Both the position numbers and the translations under genes were made by a program. From Cudoniella acicularis (taxonomy: Eukaryota > Ascomycota > Leotiomycetes > Helotiales > Helotiaceae): a stretch of 64,000 nucleotides of DNA. The notes below the pieces were generated by a model that saw only the letters and a list, made by a program, of their open reading frames with translations, ran no database searches and had not been told where the DNA came from. Location: NCBI GenBank assembly GCA_013054445.1, contig JAAMPI010000034.1, positions 1 to 64,000 on the forward strand, in the 5' to 3' direction. Each line of letters starts with the position of its first letter. The stretch's first letter is position 1. Positions 22,475 through 34,050 of the stretch are shown here, one piece after another.

Positions 22475-23966
22475 ATGACGGCAGCACCCCCCATACGGAA
22501 CAAGACGATCACCAGCTCGAAGTCTAAATTCAAGACTCGTACAGGCATCAAGGTGATCAATGGCCCGAAGTCCAAGGTCAAAACCGGATGCCGTACTTGC
22601 AAGTCAGTATTTCAAATAATGCTAATTGAAAGACGATACACTAATAATCCAAAAGAATTAGACGTGTTAAATGTGACGAGGGCAAGCCATACTGTCTCAA
22701 ATGTACCTCAACAAGTCGTATATGCAATGGATACGGAGACCCACAGAAAAATAATACGAAGAGGGGAAAAGGCTCTCCGCTGCCAACCCCACCGCCAACT
22801 CGACTACCTCAACCAAATCACGACGGAAATACCGAAACATTCCCCGCGTCCGAAATCAACTTCCATCTCCAAACCAACTATCTGCCTCCAGTTTGCCTTG
22901 GATGTAACTTCGCAAACTGCCTATGCGGAAAACCTGGCCAACAACAGCAATACTCAGTACCTATTCAATTCGATCACCAGAGACATGTGTTCGCGAGAAA
23001 TTTGAGTCCTAGCGCGATATGCAGCTTTGGCTTGACACTCGACACCGACTCCTACAAGAGAGGCGAGTGTAAAAGGCAAGGCATACAAACATCTGCAGAC
23101 TCCCAAATGTTCTCCTATTTTCAGCAATATGTCATGCCTTTGCTATTTGGAGAAAATTCTCTTGGATGGTTTCATAATTATTGGCCTACTCATCCTCTTG
23201 CAATTCTGGTGTGTTTATTATTAGGAGCTGAACATAGGCTACAGAAAAACCCTAATGAACAGCGTTGGTTCTGGGTTGTTGGATCGTATTTTCGGAGGAT
23301 TATTTTCGGCCTATCTGAAATGGAGAGTTGTAGGACTGAAGGCTATGAGGACTGGCTTGTTGCGACAACGAGTCTGCTATGTCTTTTCCACCAGGTATAC
23401 TCTTTCCAAATACTAAAACGATGCTTACTGAGACGGAATAGCGAGATAGACAGCCCCTCTCGACACAGAACCCATATATAAAATATCTCATCCGGATATT
23501 AAACAGTAGGGTTGGTAACCCTAGCCAGCAGCACCTCATCACATCGAATCCCATAGATATATTTGGATTGTATGTCCTTATATCTTACCTCTCTTTGGTA
23601 TCACATTGGGAGATATCAGGTTTTGAATACAGGTTCAATACCCCTTTCAATACTGATCCCTTAGCTCCGATTGATCTCTGTTCGCCTTTGGGAAATTACA
23701 GAATTCCTATCGAGACAACACGTTTTATTTATCGATTCCTCATTGATGAGATCCGACTTTCTCCTGCTAGAGATTTTGTCTTCGATGTAGACATGATTAA
23801 TAGCTATGTCAATTCAGGATTTGATGTTTGCGGAAGCGTAAACAGTCAGCAATGGGAGATATTAATTGTTAGGTTGCTCAATATTCTCGAAGAGGACCTC
23901 CCGAAACAAAGACCTAAGGGAGACCCGACGCAGTATCTGGATTCTCGTTTCTGTCTACCGGCTTGA
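22475..23966 (+). CDS. Zn2Cys6 fungal-type transcription factor
   Basis: Exons 22475-22602, 22656-23394 and 23532-23966 total 1302 nt and give 433 residues. The first intron interrupts the zinc cluster; spliced with the AAAAG acceptor at 22655 it restores a perfect C-x2-C-x6-C-x6-C-x2-C-x6-C pattern at residues 39-66 (CRTCKIRRVKC, then CLKC, then C66), preceded by a basic arm. This domain binds DNA in the nucleus in known members. A Pro/Thr-rich linker follows, then a mostly helical region with WFHNYWPTHPLAILV and LVATTSLLCLFHQ, as in the middle region of this class. The acceptor of the second intron (about 137 bp) is the least certain point; it was chosen because it restores phase. Target genes are unknown; it stands next to orphan genes, not a pathway cluster. 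Confidence 0.8.
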
Positions 23967-24594
23967 CTAGGGGCACGTTCTCCGGGGCTTGGTCATGAGC
24001 AGTGGGCACAAGTGTGATGGGGGTGGGAGGAGGTATTGCCTAGACCTTGGTGTACTGACTTGGTGGATTTAGCAACTGTCTTCCAACTGAGTTCTTTGTA
24101 TTATGTCATAATCATTTACGGAAAGTGGGTTGACTATATATTCATCTGCTGTCAATATCATATCATATTGTTCCTCAGATACTATATTATATTCGTGTCA
24201 CCAAAAACGTGCAATCCAGCGGACACTACCGCAGAGATATTCCATCTGTGTATAATCGCACATTCTCGCTTTAGGGTATGACAACTTTAGAGACTTGGTC
24301 AAAGAGAAGTGATGATTCAATTCCATCACATCTCATCCCATTGCCCCCCACTCGAGTCTCTGTACGCCAATAACGGCTCGTACCTGGTGGAAGTCCAAGG
24401 ACTCAAGATGACCTGGCCGGGCTGAACCCCTGCAGCCTTTTTCCGTCTAGCGCCCGTGTGCCCAATCGCAGCTTTGATCTCACCATGAACATGCACAGTA
24501 TCTATCTAGCATAATCTTCTACCAACATTCGTCCACGCAAGTGTCCACAACACCACCGCTTCGCTTTTCAACCCAAAACATTTTATCCCAAAAA
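23967..24594. other. intergenic
   Basis: Contains the 3' side of the Zn2Cys6 gene and the promoter side of the gene at 24595. Short frames only; no motif seen. Confidence 0.4.
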
Positions 24595-25782
24595 ATGGGA
24601 TCTCTCTTAAAGTAAGTCTTTACCTACTACCTCTTCGTGGTGTTGCCTAACAAATTGTTGAGATTTAGTGTTGAGATACACTCTGAAATCTTCTCCTTTT
24701 TAGGAGGGGAGGATCTTGAAGCCATGCAACTCACTTGCCATTATTTCGACTACCTGGGTCCACCAATCTCTATTCGCGTACATGCCGTCAACTTAGACAG
24801 CTTCAACCGGATGGAGTTGATCTCCAAGGCTCCTCTACTAGCCAACCGTGTCCTGTCGATTTCTTATTCTGGATGTCGAGCACAATCTCAACAGTGCACT
24901 TGGATAGATGGGAGAGATGACGACCTGCTGCCATCTGCGACTTGGACAACTTTCCGCGACTCAATGCCAAAGTTCAGACGTCTTCAGGAATTCGGAATAA
25001 AGATGCGAGACTCTGATGAGGATTGGTGTACGTGTGGATTTCAGGAAGATATTTTAATCTTACAAGACATCTTGTTGAAAAATAAGCCTCGCCTTAAGAT
25101 TTTCAGTCTCACGCCTCCCTACTGGGCATCGCTGTCACCGCCAATATCGTGGCTCCCTCTGTTCTCCTCCCTACATCATTTGACTTTCACGTGGCCTATT
25201 AGGCTAGAAGATAAGCAGGGACTGCAGGAGCTTCTCAAATATCCTCAAAGCATCAAACTTCTCTGTCCCAAGGTTTCGTCACAAGGTCGATCTATTGGTG
25301 GTCGTAATTTGGATTTAATTACCCAAGAGACGTTGCCCCGCCTCAGGAGACTAAGCATTCTTGGACCTGCGCGTTCATCTGAACAGGCGCTACGACACTT
25401 CTTTCGAGAACACCCGAAGCTTGAATTCTTTTTGTTAGCAGGGCTAAACGAAAAGGATTGGGGGTTTCTGCCAAAAGTCTGGCACTTTGGTGATTTTTTC
25501 CCGCAGCCGGAAGCCAAGATAACGACCATATCTCACGATTCAAAGATAACAATTTCGCCCAATGCCTTTTTGAGAAGATTTATCTTTGGAACGTATACGC
25601 CTCTTGATTCTTCCTATCCGTGCATTGCGGCAGGTGTCTTACGCCTGTTACCAGGTGCTCATTATTATTCAGAGTTAGGAAAGCGGGTCGATCCTGACGA
25701 CGAGGTATTCTGGGCGTCGATGATGCCTAAGAGCCTTCGTATCATCAACAAAGCGGAATATTCCTATACCATTATATCATAG
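24595..25782 (+). CDS. F-box-like protein, paralogue A
   Basis: Exons 24595-24611 (17 nt) and 24663-25782 give 378 residues. The N-terminus FSVEIHSEIFSFLGGEDLEA, then MQLTCHYF, resembles an F-box (a first helix with a Leu/Ile-x-x-Ile-Phe pattern). The body has a conserved skeleton shared with the gene at 26.1-27.5 kb: DSFNRM / RSFQKM, YSGCRAQSQ / YRGCRKPATQ, ISWLPLFSSL / LSWRPLFSSL, and a final VFWASMM / VFWSTVR. The middle may hold degenerate leucine-rich repeats (IKLLCPKVSS, LRRLSILG). Known F-box proteins of this size recruit substrates for ubiquitination. It lies tail to tail with its paralogue, 350 bp apart, so the pair came from an inverted duplication. Confidence 0.7.
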
Positions 25783-26131
25783 CCAATTGATCGTCTTCCC
25801 AGCCCTCTATCAATCCATCTCATCCCCAGAATTTGTGTTCCATTCAGTTCCTGTAAGCCACGACTCCTGAGAAGACTTCAGGATCGACGAGTTATGATTC
25901 GCTGCTCGATTACACATTTGTTACTGGAATAGGAAGGGGATTTGTACCCAGAAATCCGCGGAAAAGAGGTGGACATGGCAGGAAAGATAGGGGTCAGGGC
26001 AATGGGATGAGGGCGAGGCTACAGGAGAGGAGAATAGCGATGAAAAGTGCGAGGAAGAGTGTTAAAATGATATCATATTCATGAAGGGGCCGATAGTCAC
26101 AATTTCATTCTCTCTTATTGCTTGATACTTG

Positions 26132-27524
26132 CTACTGAGACTCATTATCAGGTGCAAACCTTGGCCCGAGGCGGATCATCCTCACAGTTGACCAGAATAC
26201 TTGGTTATTAAGCTCAAGTTTTTCATGGTCTTCGTTAGGGATATCCGAAACAGACCAACTGAATGTTTTAATAGTAGGCAGAGGTTTCCATTCGATCCCC
26301 CAAACATACTTTCCAAAGCGACTCCGTCGCTCAAAAGTAACTACTGATCCTGGTTTCAAATTCTTGAACTCGGCTCCAGCAAAAACAGTATACACCCCAC
26401 GCAGAGTCAGATGGTTCCAACTTGCCGGCAAAAAATTCAGCCACCTCAAATAAATAATACCTGGATTTCTGCTAAAGAAATTTTGTACTAATTGTACGGA
26501 TGAATCCACGTTTCCGGTAATTGTAAGTGTCTTCAGGTTCGGAAAAGTGCCAGTAGTAAAATGGTCGAAATTTGAAAGAAGGCCGGGAATAAGTCCCCGG
26601 ATTTCAATGTTTTGGAGACGTTGGAAAAGCTCCTGCAATATTGGACCGTCTGCTGGCTCAAAATCATCCCTCCAGGGAATATCTAAAGATCGTAGGGATG
26701 AAAATAATGGACGCCATGATAACGGGAGCTCTAGCCATTCAGCAGTGAACGGGAATCTTAATTTTTTAAGACAAGGCAATTGATCCAAGTTTTCTAGCAA
26801 GATGTCTCGTATAGTTAAGAGATCATCTTCGAAGATGCATTCACAGAGTTCATATCTTTTGTTGTGTGATCTCCCTTCGAATACGAATTCTTGAAGAGCC
26901 GTGAAATGTGTAATCGAGCTGCTGAGGAGTTCCCAAATGGTCGGGTCGATCGGCAAGGGGTCTGGAATATTAGAGTTGCATCCTTGGGTCGCTGGCTTTC
27001 TACAACCACGATAGCGTATCTTTTGGACGCGTTCCGGTAGTCGAGGCAGTTCAGCCGCAGCCTTCATCTTTTGAAAGGATCGTGGATCGATGGCTTGTAA
27101 CTCGAGTGTAATCGGTGGGTCTGGTATCATGAAGCGGAGGGCTTGGCAAGTGTATTGTAATTTCAACTGATCCGGCTCTTCTGTACTCCGTAAAACTCTT
27201 AATTGCAACTCAGGAGGCAATCTAGTTTATTTGTTAGATAATAGAACACGAAGAATTAAGTAAACTTTACCTTAGTAGAGGAAATCGTCCTCCTTTCTCC
27301 AAACCCGTTTCGTTTCTGCTAGACGAGGACACAAGTTCTGATACTGTACCTAATTCTTTCTCCGTTACTGTCCCTGATACCGTTCCCGATGCTGTCGGAA
27401 CATTCATTTTGTGATCTGCAAGCTCTTTATCGTCGATAAATTCAGCGTTGTGGTAACCATCGTCGGTGCGCCAGGTGAGTTGTGTTCTACTACTCTCGCC
27501 GTGTGAGGATTGGTAAGGAGGCAT
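26132..27524 (-). CDS. F-box-like protein, paralogue B
   Basis: Exons 27524-27271 and 27221-26132 total 1344 nt and give 447 residues. It has an 80-residue hydrophilic N-terminal extension with a TVSGTVTEKELGTVSEL repeat-like stretch that its neighbour lacks. The intron sits just before LPPELQLRVL, the F-box-like first helix, in the same relative place and phase as the intron of paralogue A. LRR-like pieces follow (LKKLRFPF, LRSLDIPW, LKTLTITG). The C-terminus matches paralogue A as described there. A role as substrate receptor of an SCF ubiquitin ligase is inferred from the family plan alone. Confidence 0.7.
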
Positions 27525-29939
27525 AGTAAAAGAGAACTAGTCTAGCGGAGACTGTAGTAAAGTATACTCGAAAGTCGTATGCGGTCAAATCCTTCGTCGG
27601 ATGATGAAAGATTTGGGAGGAGGATGAAGGACAGAAAGCGTTATCACCTGTGGGGAGCAAGAAAAGCAGCGGTCAACAGACTGTAGCGAACCTGTTTTTA
27701 CGGCAGGCTTTCAAAGCCACGTTCTAAGACATGGATACAAACGCTCTAAATACAAAATACTCTGCCTAGGAAGAGATCACTGCTTTAGTTGATTAAATAA
27801 TAAATATAGAGTATATTAAAGTTCAACTTAACTACTATAAATCGATAATTCGAACTTATTATTCTATTGCATCCCTATTAAGAATAGTGAAGTTGTCGGA
27901 GGCCGCTGCTATACAGACACTCCGCCGTATAAATTAAGCACAAAATTTTATTAATATATAACTGAAAACATAACGAATATTTTCTTGCCTAGGGGGAAAA
28001 AAAAAAAGATTCTGTTTCTTTCTTTTATTTAAATTCTCCCCCTGCGGCAGCCTCTCAGGGGAACCTATATTCTCTGCCCCCTTTTCCTCGCTTAGCGCAC
28101 AACACCGCAATTGTACCAACCACGACAATTTATTTTTAAAGAATATTGCGAAGAAAGACCTTCAGGGAAATATGCTTATAATTTGCGCAGTTGTCTCAAG
28201 TATATAGCGGTGTAATAGTGGATGGATTTATTGGAGCGAAGACCAGAGCGTCACCCTGAACTTGCAGAAATCTACAGGCTTTTAAGTACTAACTACAGCG
28301 CATTTCTCACTAAAATACAGCGGGGACTCGCTGTAAGTTGCATGCTGCATTTCACGCACCAACGCGCAACAGGCTCTCCTTTTCTATAGATAGCTTACGC
28401 CTCGAATTCATGCACGCCAACGCCGCACCCAACTGTGAGTGAGCTCCCGTCTCCGGGGCAGTTCAGGAAATACTGCGACTTCTTGCGGCAAATTTAACCA
28501 TCTGCCAACACCATCCCCATATCTTTCTTTGGTAAATCTCGCTCATTCGCCAGGAAATTTGTCGACAACGCGAATTTTAAGATGGTCAGCATCGGGGAGC
28601 ATGCTTCAATCACGGATGCAGCGAAGGGCCGGGTACGATCTCGTGTCTTCCCCATGAACTAGCTCCGCCAGCACTCCTGGGGGCCTTGTGAGTCAAGAAC
28701 TCCACCATACACTTCCAAGTAACCTGATGGGGTGTTGTAATTGAGGAATGGCTGGGCAATGTCGATAGATTTTCCGATGGCTTCTTCTCCCCTTTTGGGA
28801 ACTTCCGGGTGAGATAGCACAGAACTGAAGAATATTCGGTAGATGCTTTGGAGAGGAGAGGAATTGACCAAAAAAGATCGACTGGATCGCGTTCTTTTTG
28901 TCAAAGACAGTCGTGGACATATTTCTCAACGTTGCTGCCCAAAGGATCCATACAGGTACAGCGGTTGCATTTGCTGACGGATCGGATACTCTAAGCGATA
29001 CAAGGTGAGGTGCCTTGGGCAGTCCTGTTTCTCGTCATTGTGATAGGAGCATCTGGATCGATCGGAGAAGATCATGGGAAAGCAAAAAGAAAAAAAAGAT
29101 AGACAAGCAATCTTACACAGTTCCAAGGTGACTGGTTAACTAATCTCACCCAGGCCTCCCTCTATTCCTGCCCCCCTGAGATGGCTTAAGCCTGGTCAAG
29201 CCGTAGATGCGTCAATGGTCTGTGGCAGCAGGGCTGCAGGGGCTGGGTGTGTTGTAAAACCAGGGGCTGCAGGAAAATAGATCACAGCCGAAAGTAGGTT
29301 GAATTCATTTTTATTTCCAACTGGAAATTAAGTTTATTGGCTGCTCGGTCAAAGGTGTCACTTCCCGTGTCCATGTCTCTCGGGTTCAGCTTCCGTTGTT
29401 GAGCTCGAGATGAATAAGAGGTCTTCCACCGGTGTGGTAAACTACGCTGCACATACACGTTTGTGATTTCTGTATTCGGCATAATGAACTCTTTAATAAT
29501 ATAACCCAAATAATGTCTCTTTAGAGTGAATGAATCCAATTCAGAGAGGGATTTCAATTTATCAGCTAAGCGGAAGCTTGTGGCTACACTCCAGAATATT
29601 GCACCCCTTGACGTGAAGGGAAAATAGGCCCAGTCTTCTGCAATTTCCAGGATAACCTGGAGAATATAAGTCGAGTGGCATGCATGAGAGTGGCTTTAGC
29701 TGGCTTGGGTCAGGCTTCCCGGAGGTAGTCCCGCTCAACAGTCTGCAGCTCTGAGCCCTGTAGCTTTAACGCCCTTGGCTACACGATCCCCGAATCGCGA
29801 TCTATGTGGCTTTAAGCTATTTTGCTCTTTTAATGTATTTTTCTCCCTACTTCTTCCATAATTTTCTCTTTTTAACAATTCCTGGGTTTCACTCTCCACT
29901 TCACTTAACAAATTCGAACCTGCCGGTAATACAAATGAG
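27525..29939. other. long gap with AT-rich part and broken frames
   Basis: Bases 27730-27960 are AT-rich and resemble RIP-damaged repeat. On the minus strand, 28440-28930 holds two overlapping frames; one reads HPEVPKRGEEAIGKS and then YNTPSGYLEVYGGVL, which looks protein-like and may be a decayed gene, family unknown. A 91-codon frame at 29282-29557 (-) has no support. Nothing else is seen. Confidence 0.4.
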
Positions 29940-30343
29940 ATGGACATGGAATGTAGAGAACCAGAAGAGGGACTATTTTACCTTAAAATGGCTACTTGTA
30001 AGTTAAAATTCAAATTTCTAAAGCACGTTTTCACTGACACCTTGAAGCAAATGCTAAAGTCTTGTTTGGCTCCAATGCCAAAGTTGCGATCGGCTTCGAC
30101 AAAGGGGAGTTTGTCGCATGGGTCTCCTTAAACGGCGAAGTCAAAGCCAAAGCCAAATGCAAAGGCCGTAGCAAACAGCTTTACTGGTGCCTGAAATCGC
30201 TGTTGCGAATCCTGATTCAGGGGGTGGAAAAGACATACGGGAAGGCTCTCGCTGAGGTGGGGGATGAATATGTATCGTCAGCTTCGTCATCAGATTTGAT
30301 GGGTTTGGATTTTTCAAAGATGGCGACTTTGAAAGGAGAATAG
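29940..30343 (+). CDS. small two-exon orphan protein
   Basis: Exons 29940-29997 and 30048-30343, separated by a 50-bp intron with GTAAG donor, CTGAC branch-like site and AAG acceptor, give 117 residues. The splice joins two frames that are not otherwise continuous and produces a short internal duplication (SNAKVLFG / SNAKVAIG). The middle is basic (EVKAKAKCKGRSKQ), followed by a helix-like LLRILIQGVEKTYGKAL. No signal peptide and no known domain. Confidence 0.5.
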
Positions 30344-31689
30344 AGAGCGACGAAAGGAGATCACAAGGTTCTGGTGTGTCTGAGAAAGGAACCGGCCAGC
30401 TTCAATTGAGTTTAAAGCCACGATCTGAAACGTTTTGTCCTTATTGATCGTGATTCATCCCCTCAAATATCCCATACAAGTAATGGTGTCTCCACCGACC
30501 CCTCATGGCCCTCATCATGCCCAAAAGTAGTTCTCGTTTCCGATATGTGGAGTTCCTACAGTAAGAATGCCGCTGATCAGCAATGAATCAAAGCTGAATA
30601 TCAGGGAGACTGACGAGTTTGAACTGAACAATGCACAGCGCGATGGCAAAGTTGGCGGTTGAAGAACAAATTTCTGCCGAGGCCAATGGCGATAAAGTGT
30701 CAAGGTTTGGGTGCCAGAGTTGAAGCTCCGTTCCACTCTGCGCACCTGCCTGACGATGGAAAGATCGAGAGAATGTATTATCGGCATTACAGCTGACAGC
30801 GAGCCACATAATACAAAATTGGAGAGCGGGGTGTAGTGTATATAATTCTCGGGAGATACTGAATCGAGACAGTATATCAGTCACATCTGAATCACGACCA
30901 TCTGCCTGACAAAATGGTCAGTATTGCTCAAATAGGACTAGAAGTCGCATACGAGACAATGAGCGCATGGAGCATTATGAACCCAGACCCAATGTGGGCA
31001 GTTATGCGTGAAGAAGTACTTGCACCTGTACTTGTAGTATCCTCCAGATCCCGACATTGTTGATGATTCAAGTCAAATGGTTTAAGGTGAGTTCGAGATT
31101 TCCTGAGATCTACCGGTTCAAAAAAGAGAATCGGGGAAGCAACCCCCCTAATTATAATGCATAACAGAGATCAAGGGAAAAACACCATTATTCACTGTCA
31201 CAGAACTTCTGCCGCTGAAGCCGTGGAGGATTTCTTGGCATTGTCCTGTAAGAATTCGCGTAAACTCTGGAATTTGTTGCACATCGCTCTAATTCTGTTT
31301 CAATCCCCGAGCACACTGGTTAATCCGGACTTTGTGGTGCCTTCACTGGCCCAGGGCGCTTCTGGGTGGCGGGGGACCTGTTAACGCCTGGCGTAAAGTA
31401 TCGATGCCAGCTTCCTGCCAAAGCGGAATGTATCCACTTACGGTTAGTAGTCTTTTTCCAGGTGCGGTGACATCAAATTCGTTTGGTACGTGCATCCATG
31501 TTTGTGTTGTGTTACCATGCGGACAGGGGCAGGGACAGGGTTCTTGGGAACGGCGGCTCCACAGCCGAGTTCAATCCAACGTCTGCTGCGGGCAACAAAC
31601 CTTCTGCGAACAGAATCACACCCGGGCCATGCCGCCTCCAGCCTCTGTCCAGATAAGGACTTCGATGCTTACGGTGCAGAAATGCATGA
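30344..31689. other. intergenic, nothing assigned
   Basis: Minus-strand frames of 90-98 codons (30515-30884) and plus-strand frames at 31157-31730 overlap each other and lack any motif or splice support. A GGGGCAGGGACAGGGTTC stretch near 31525 is simple-sequence-like. Confidence 0.4.
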
Positions 31690-32147
31690 ATGAGGCCTTG
31701 GGGGAAAAAAAATTGGAATGGAAAAGATAACCGATGGAGAAATCTTTTGGTACGCTTTTAGCATGTAAAGTTTTTATTTATCTGACTCAAATTTAGGCTG
31801 CGCGAAAGGGATTCGTCAAAGAGGAATTGCAGCGACAAGGCCTATCCCCAAAGCAGTTCAAGGAATCGGATGTGATCCAAAAGCGTTACCATATCGCCCA
31901 AATTGAGCGCGCTTTTGCTGCCCAATTTTTCCAGTATACTCGGGATAATTCTTGGATGCAAGACGCTGTCGGCCCCGATAGTAGTTGGATATATATCCAC
32001 GGAATGAGTGTTTGGCATGTGAGGTTTGCACTTCAATCAATCGAAAGCGATGTCAGGGACGACGCGCTGATCGAACCTACCGGATCAACTTCCTCGTCCC
32101 TGCCCGCTGATCCCATCTCAAAGTCGGCCACGAACGCCAGTGGATAA
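31690..32147 (+). CDS. small two-exon orphan protein
   Basis: Exons 31690-31749 and 31797-32147 give 136 residues; the 47-bp intron has GTACGC and TTTAG ends and the phase fits. The product is hydrophilic and helical (FVKEELQRQGLSPKQFKE, then YHIAQIERAFAAQFFQY), followed by a Trp-rich piece (DSSWIYIHGMSVWHVRF) and a Ser/Pro tail. No family recognised. It stands just upstream of the duplicated block at 32.19 kb and the SANT copy 2 on the same strand. Confidence 0.5.
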
Positions 32148-32189
32148 GTGAGGCACTTTGCGTGGCAAAGCCTCATTATCCCACAGTTA

Positions 32190-32285
32190 GTCTGTTCTCA
32201 GCCCCTCTGTCGTACAGAAGGACACGCTGTGTTACCGGCTGTGCAGTATGTGCCTCGACCTTTTCTTCCGGGTTTGAGCATGAGC
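32190..32285 (+). repeat. upstream block shared with 21.1-21.2 kb
   Basis: Plus-strand partner of the block at 21068-21200 (-); reads CCCCTCTGTCGTACAGAAGG, then ACACGCTGTGTTACCGGCTG, with about five in six bases identical over the compared stretch. It lies about 400 bp before the ATG of SANT copy 2. Confidence 0.75.
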
Positions 32286-32592
32286 GAGCGGTCTGCCTTC
32301 AACTGCCGTTTTAGCTACTTTCCGGATACGTGTATCACGGATGTGACGTTAGCTGAATTTTCTTACATGACTGCACTTCGCGTACTTTGTTGATGGTGTG
32401 TCATTCTGGTAGAATATGGGATTTGAAGCCTCATAGAGATCTACACAAGTCAAGGGACTGTCACTCGTACTTGTGTTAGTTTCTCTTGCTTAAACCCACA
32501 TTGCTGAACGTCACGACTCGAAGCCTTGCTCTTGCTGTGAACTACCTGCGTACAACATTCTACATTTTCAGTTCCGCACTACCCTCCACCAC

Positions 32593-33310
32593 ATGGCTCC
32601 TTCATGGATGCGGTCAGAAGATGATTTTCTCTCGAAGCTTAACTTAGAACAACCTACGGGCGAACGGATAAATTCTTTCACAAAAAAGCTTAACAAGAAG
32701 TTTGGGACCAGTCGCACACCGCACTCAGTCAAAGTGAGGCTCGCGAAGGTGAGGGGGGGGTGTGACAAGACGGAACAAAGTCTGGACAGAAGAAGAAGAT
32801 GATGCTTTACGCCGCCTTGCCAAAGTTACAAAATTTTGCGACGCGGTTGCAAAGTTCCAGAAGGGGCACCCCTCTCGCACGAAAGAAGCAGTTAAATCTC
32901 GTCTCCGACGGATAAAATCGGGTTCACAATAGACACCACCACAAAATAGCATCGAAGTCCTTGAAATGCAAAACGTAAGTGGATTGTTAAGTGCATTTAG
33001 TATTTGACTAATAGGGCGTTAGTCTAGGGGTAATGAAGAAAGTACAGCACTATTGTGTCCAATTCAAGCATCGAAGCACATTCATGTAGCGATTGAAGAT
33101 CAGGTAGCGATGAAGAGTCAACTTGCGGTGCGGAGTCAGGTAGCGATAGATACCGATGGACAGTCTGATAGGAAAGATTTGTGTTGAATGATGACGAGGA
33201 GATTGAGATGTAGAGACTTGGGAGTTAAATGTGCTTCAATGATAGGACATCGTTTGACTATCAGACGGTTCCCAAGATGCACGTATCCTAATATTACTCT
33301 AGTTCTTGCT
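32593..33310 (+). pseudogene. SANT/Myb-repeat gene, copy 2 (one-base frameshift)
   Basis: ATG 32593 opens a first SANT-like repeat (WMRSEDDFLSKLNLEQP, ending RTPHSVKVRLAKV) and, after the G8 run at 32753-32760, a second one in another frame (VWTEEEDDALRRLAKV, ending SRTKEAVKSRLRRIK) up to TAG 32930-32932. With one G fewer the two join into an intact 112-residue two-repeat protein. Beyond the stop, the DNA still matches copy 1: the GTAAGTG donor after an AATGCAAAAC word at about 32970, the AATAG acceptor, the GAAGCACA word, and at 33215-33300 the end motif CASMIGHRLTIRRFPRCTY. So the ancestral gene was longer. A DNA-binding role is inferred from the repeats; it is either a young pseudogene or a sequencing artefact in the G run. 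Confidence 0.6.
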
Positions 33311-33599
33311 GTGATTCCAAGAAAAGTGTTCCGGGAGAACAGATTGTTCGATCGGGTTGTCTCATTTGATGGTTTGATGGCAGCAGCCGGTAAGACTAGC
33401 CAGCCACAGGCCATAAACCCTCGACCGCAGCGCAGCCAGCTGTTTTGACTTTTAGGGACGATACTTTGCTTCTCCTGATCACACCCCGACCTCACCAGTG
33501 ACCCGATGTGTCAGAGGATCCGCAGTGTCCATCTTCCCTCTTCTCTCTTCTCACCCATGCACATTACATCGCAATTATATTAACCTTTCTCTAATAATA

Positions 33600-34050
33600 T
33601 GAGGAAGTACACCTCATCTCAAAGTGAATTGGACAGAAGAAAACACTTTGTTCCTTGCCCTTGACAAAAAAAACACGACCTCACTGCCCTGGACGAATAG
33701 CTATTGACCCAACCAGCAATTTTGGAAGAAGCCGCACCGCTCCGTGTGCTCAACGAAGCAACGACTCAAGAAACTAAAAAAAAGGCCACAAAACCTCTGA
33801 GTGCAAGTCTTGGAAACTTTGGACTGTCGAAGAAAGGTTACTCTTACTCCCCTTGCTCAGGAAATACCCAAAGGCAAAAACCAGATTCGCAAAATCGTGT
33901 GTATTGTGTTAAGATCTTCGGGCTGCCATCTTCCGCTGCTTTTGCTGCAACCTCTCGGGCAGCAAGCTCGACGCAAACGATGCATCAAGCTCGCATCAGG
34001 CTCTGCAGTAGATTAGTACGGAGTTGGGATAGCTGGGAGGGAACTTAACG
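33600..34050 (+). pseudogene. SANT/Myb-repeat gene, copy 3 (degraded)
   Basis: Pieces of the same repeat family occur in more than one frame: NWTEENTLFLALDKK at about 33618, then PGRIAI in another frame, then NQQFWKKPHRSVCSTKQ (close to NRQYWGKNHRSVTSIQ of copy 1) at about 33710, and SWKLWTVEERLLLLPLLRKY at about 33810. The frame changes lie near an A8 run and near 33715, and a TGA follows. At least two frameshifts separate the repeats, so this copy is broken whatever the assembly quality. It lies 300 bp after the end of copy 2 in the same orientation, as a tandem. Confidence 0.55.

Noticed and set aside
19674..34050. Small CRISPR-like arrays (18-bp units at 19.8 kb and others)
   Set aside because: Units are contiguous without spacers and keep a coding frame; they are minisatellites, and the DNA is fungal.
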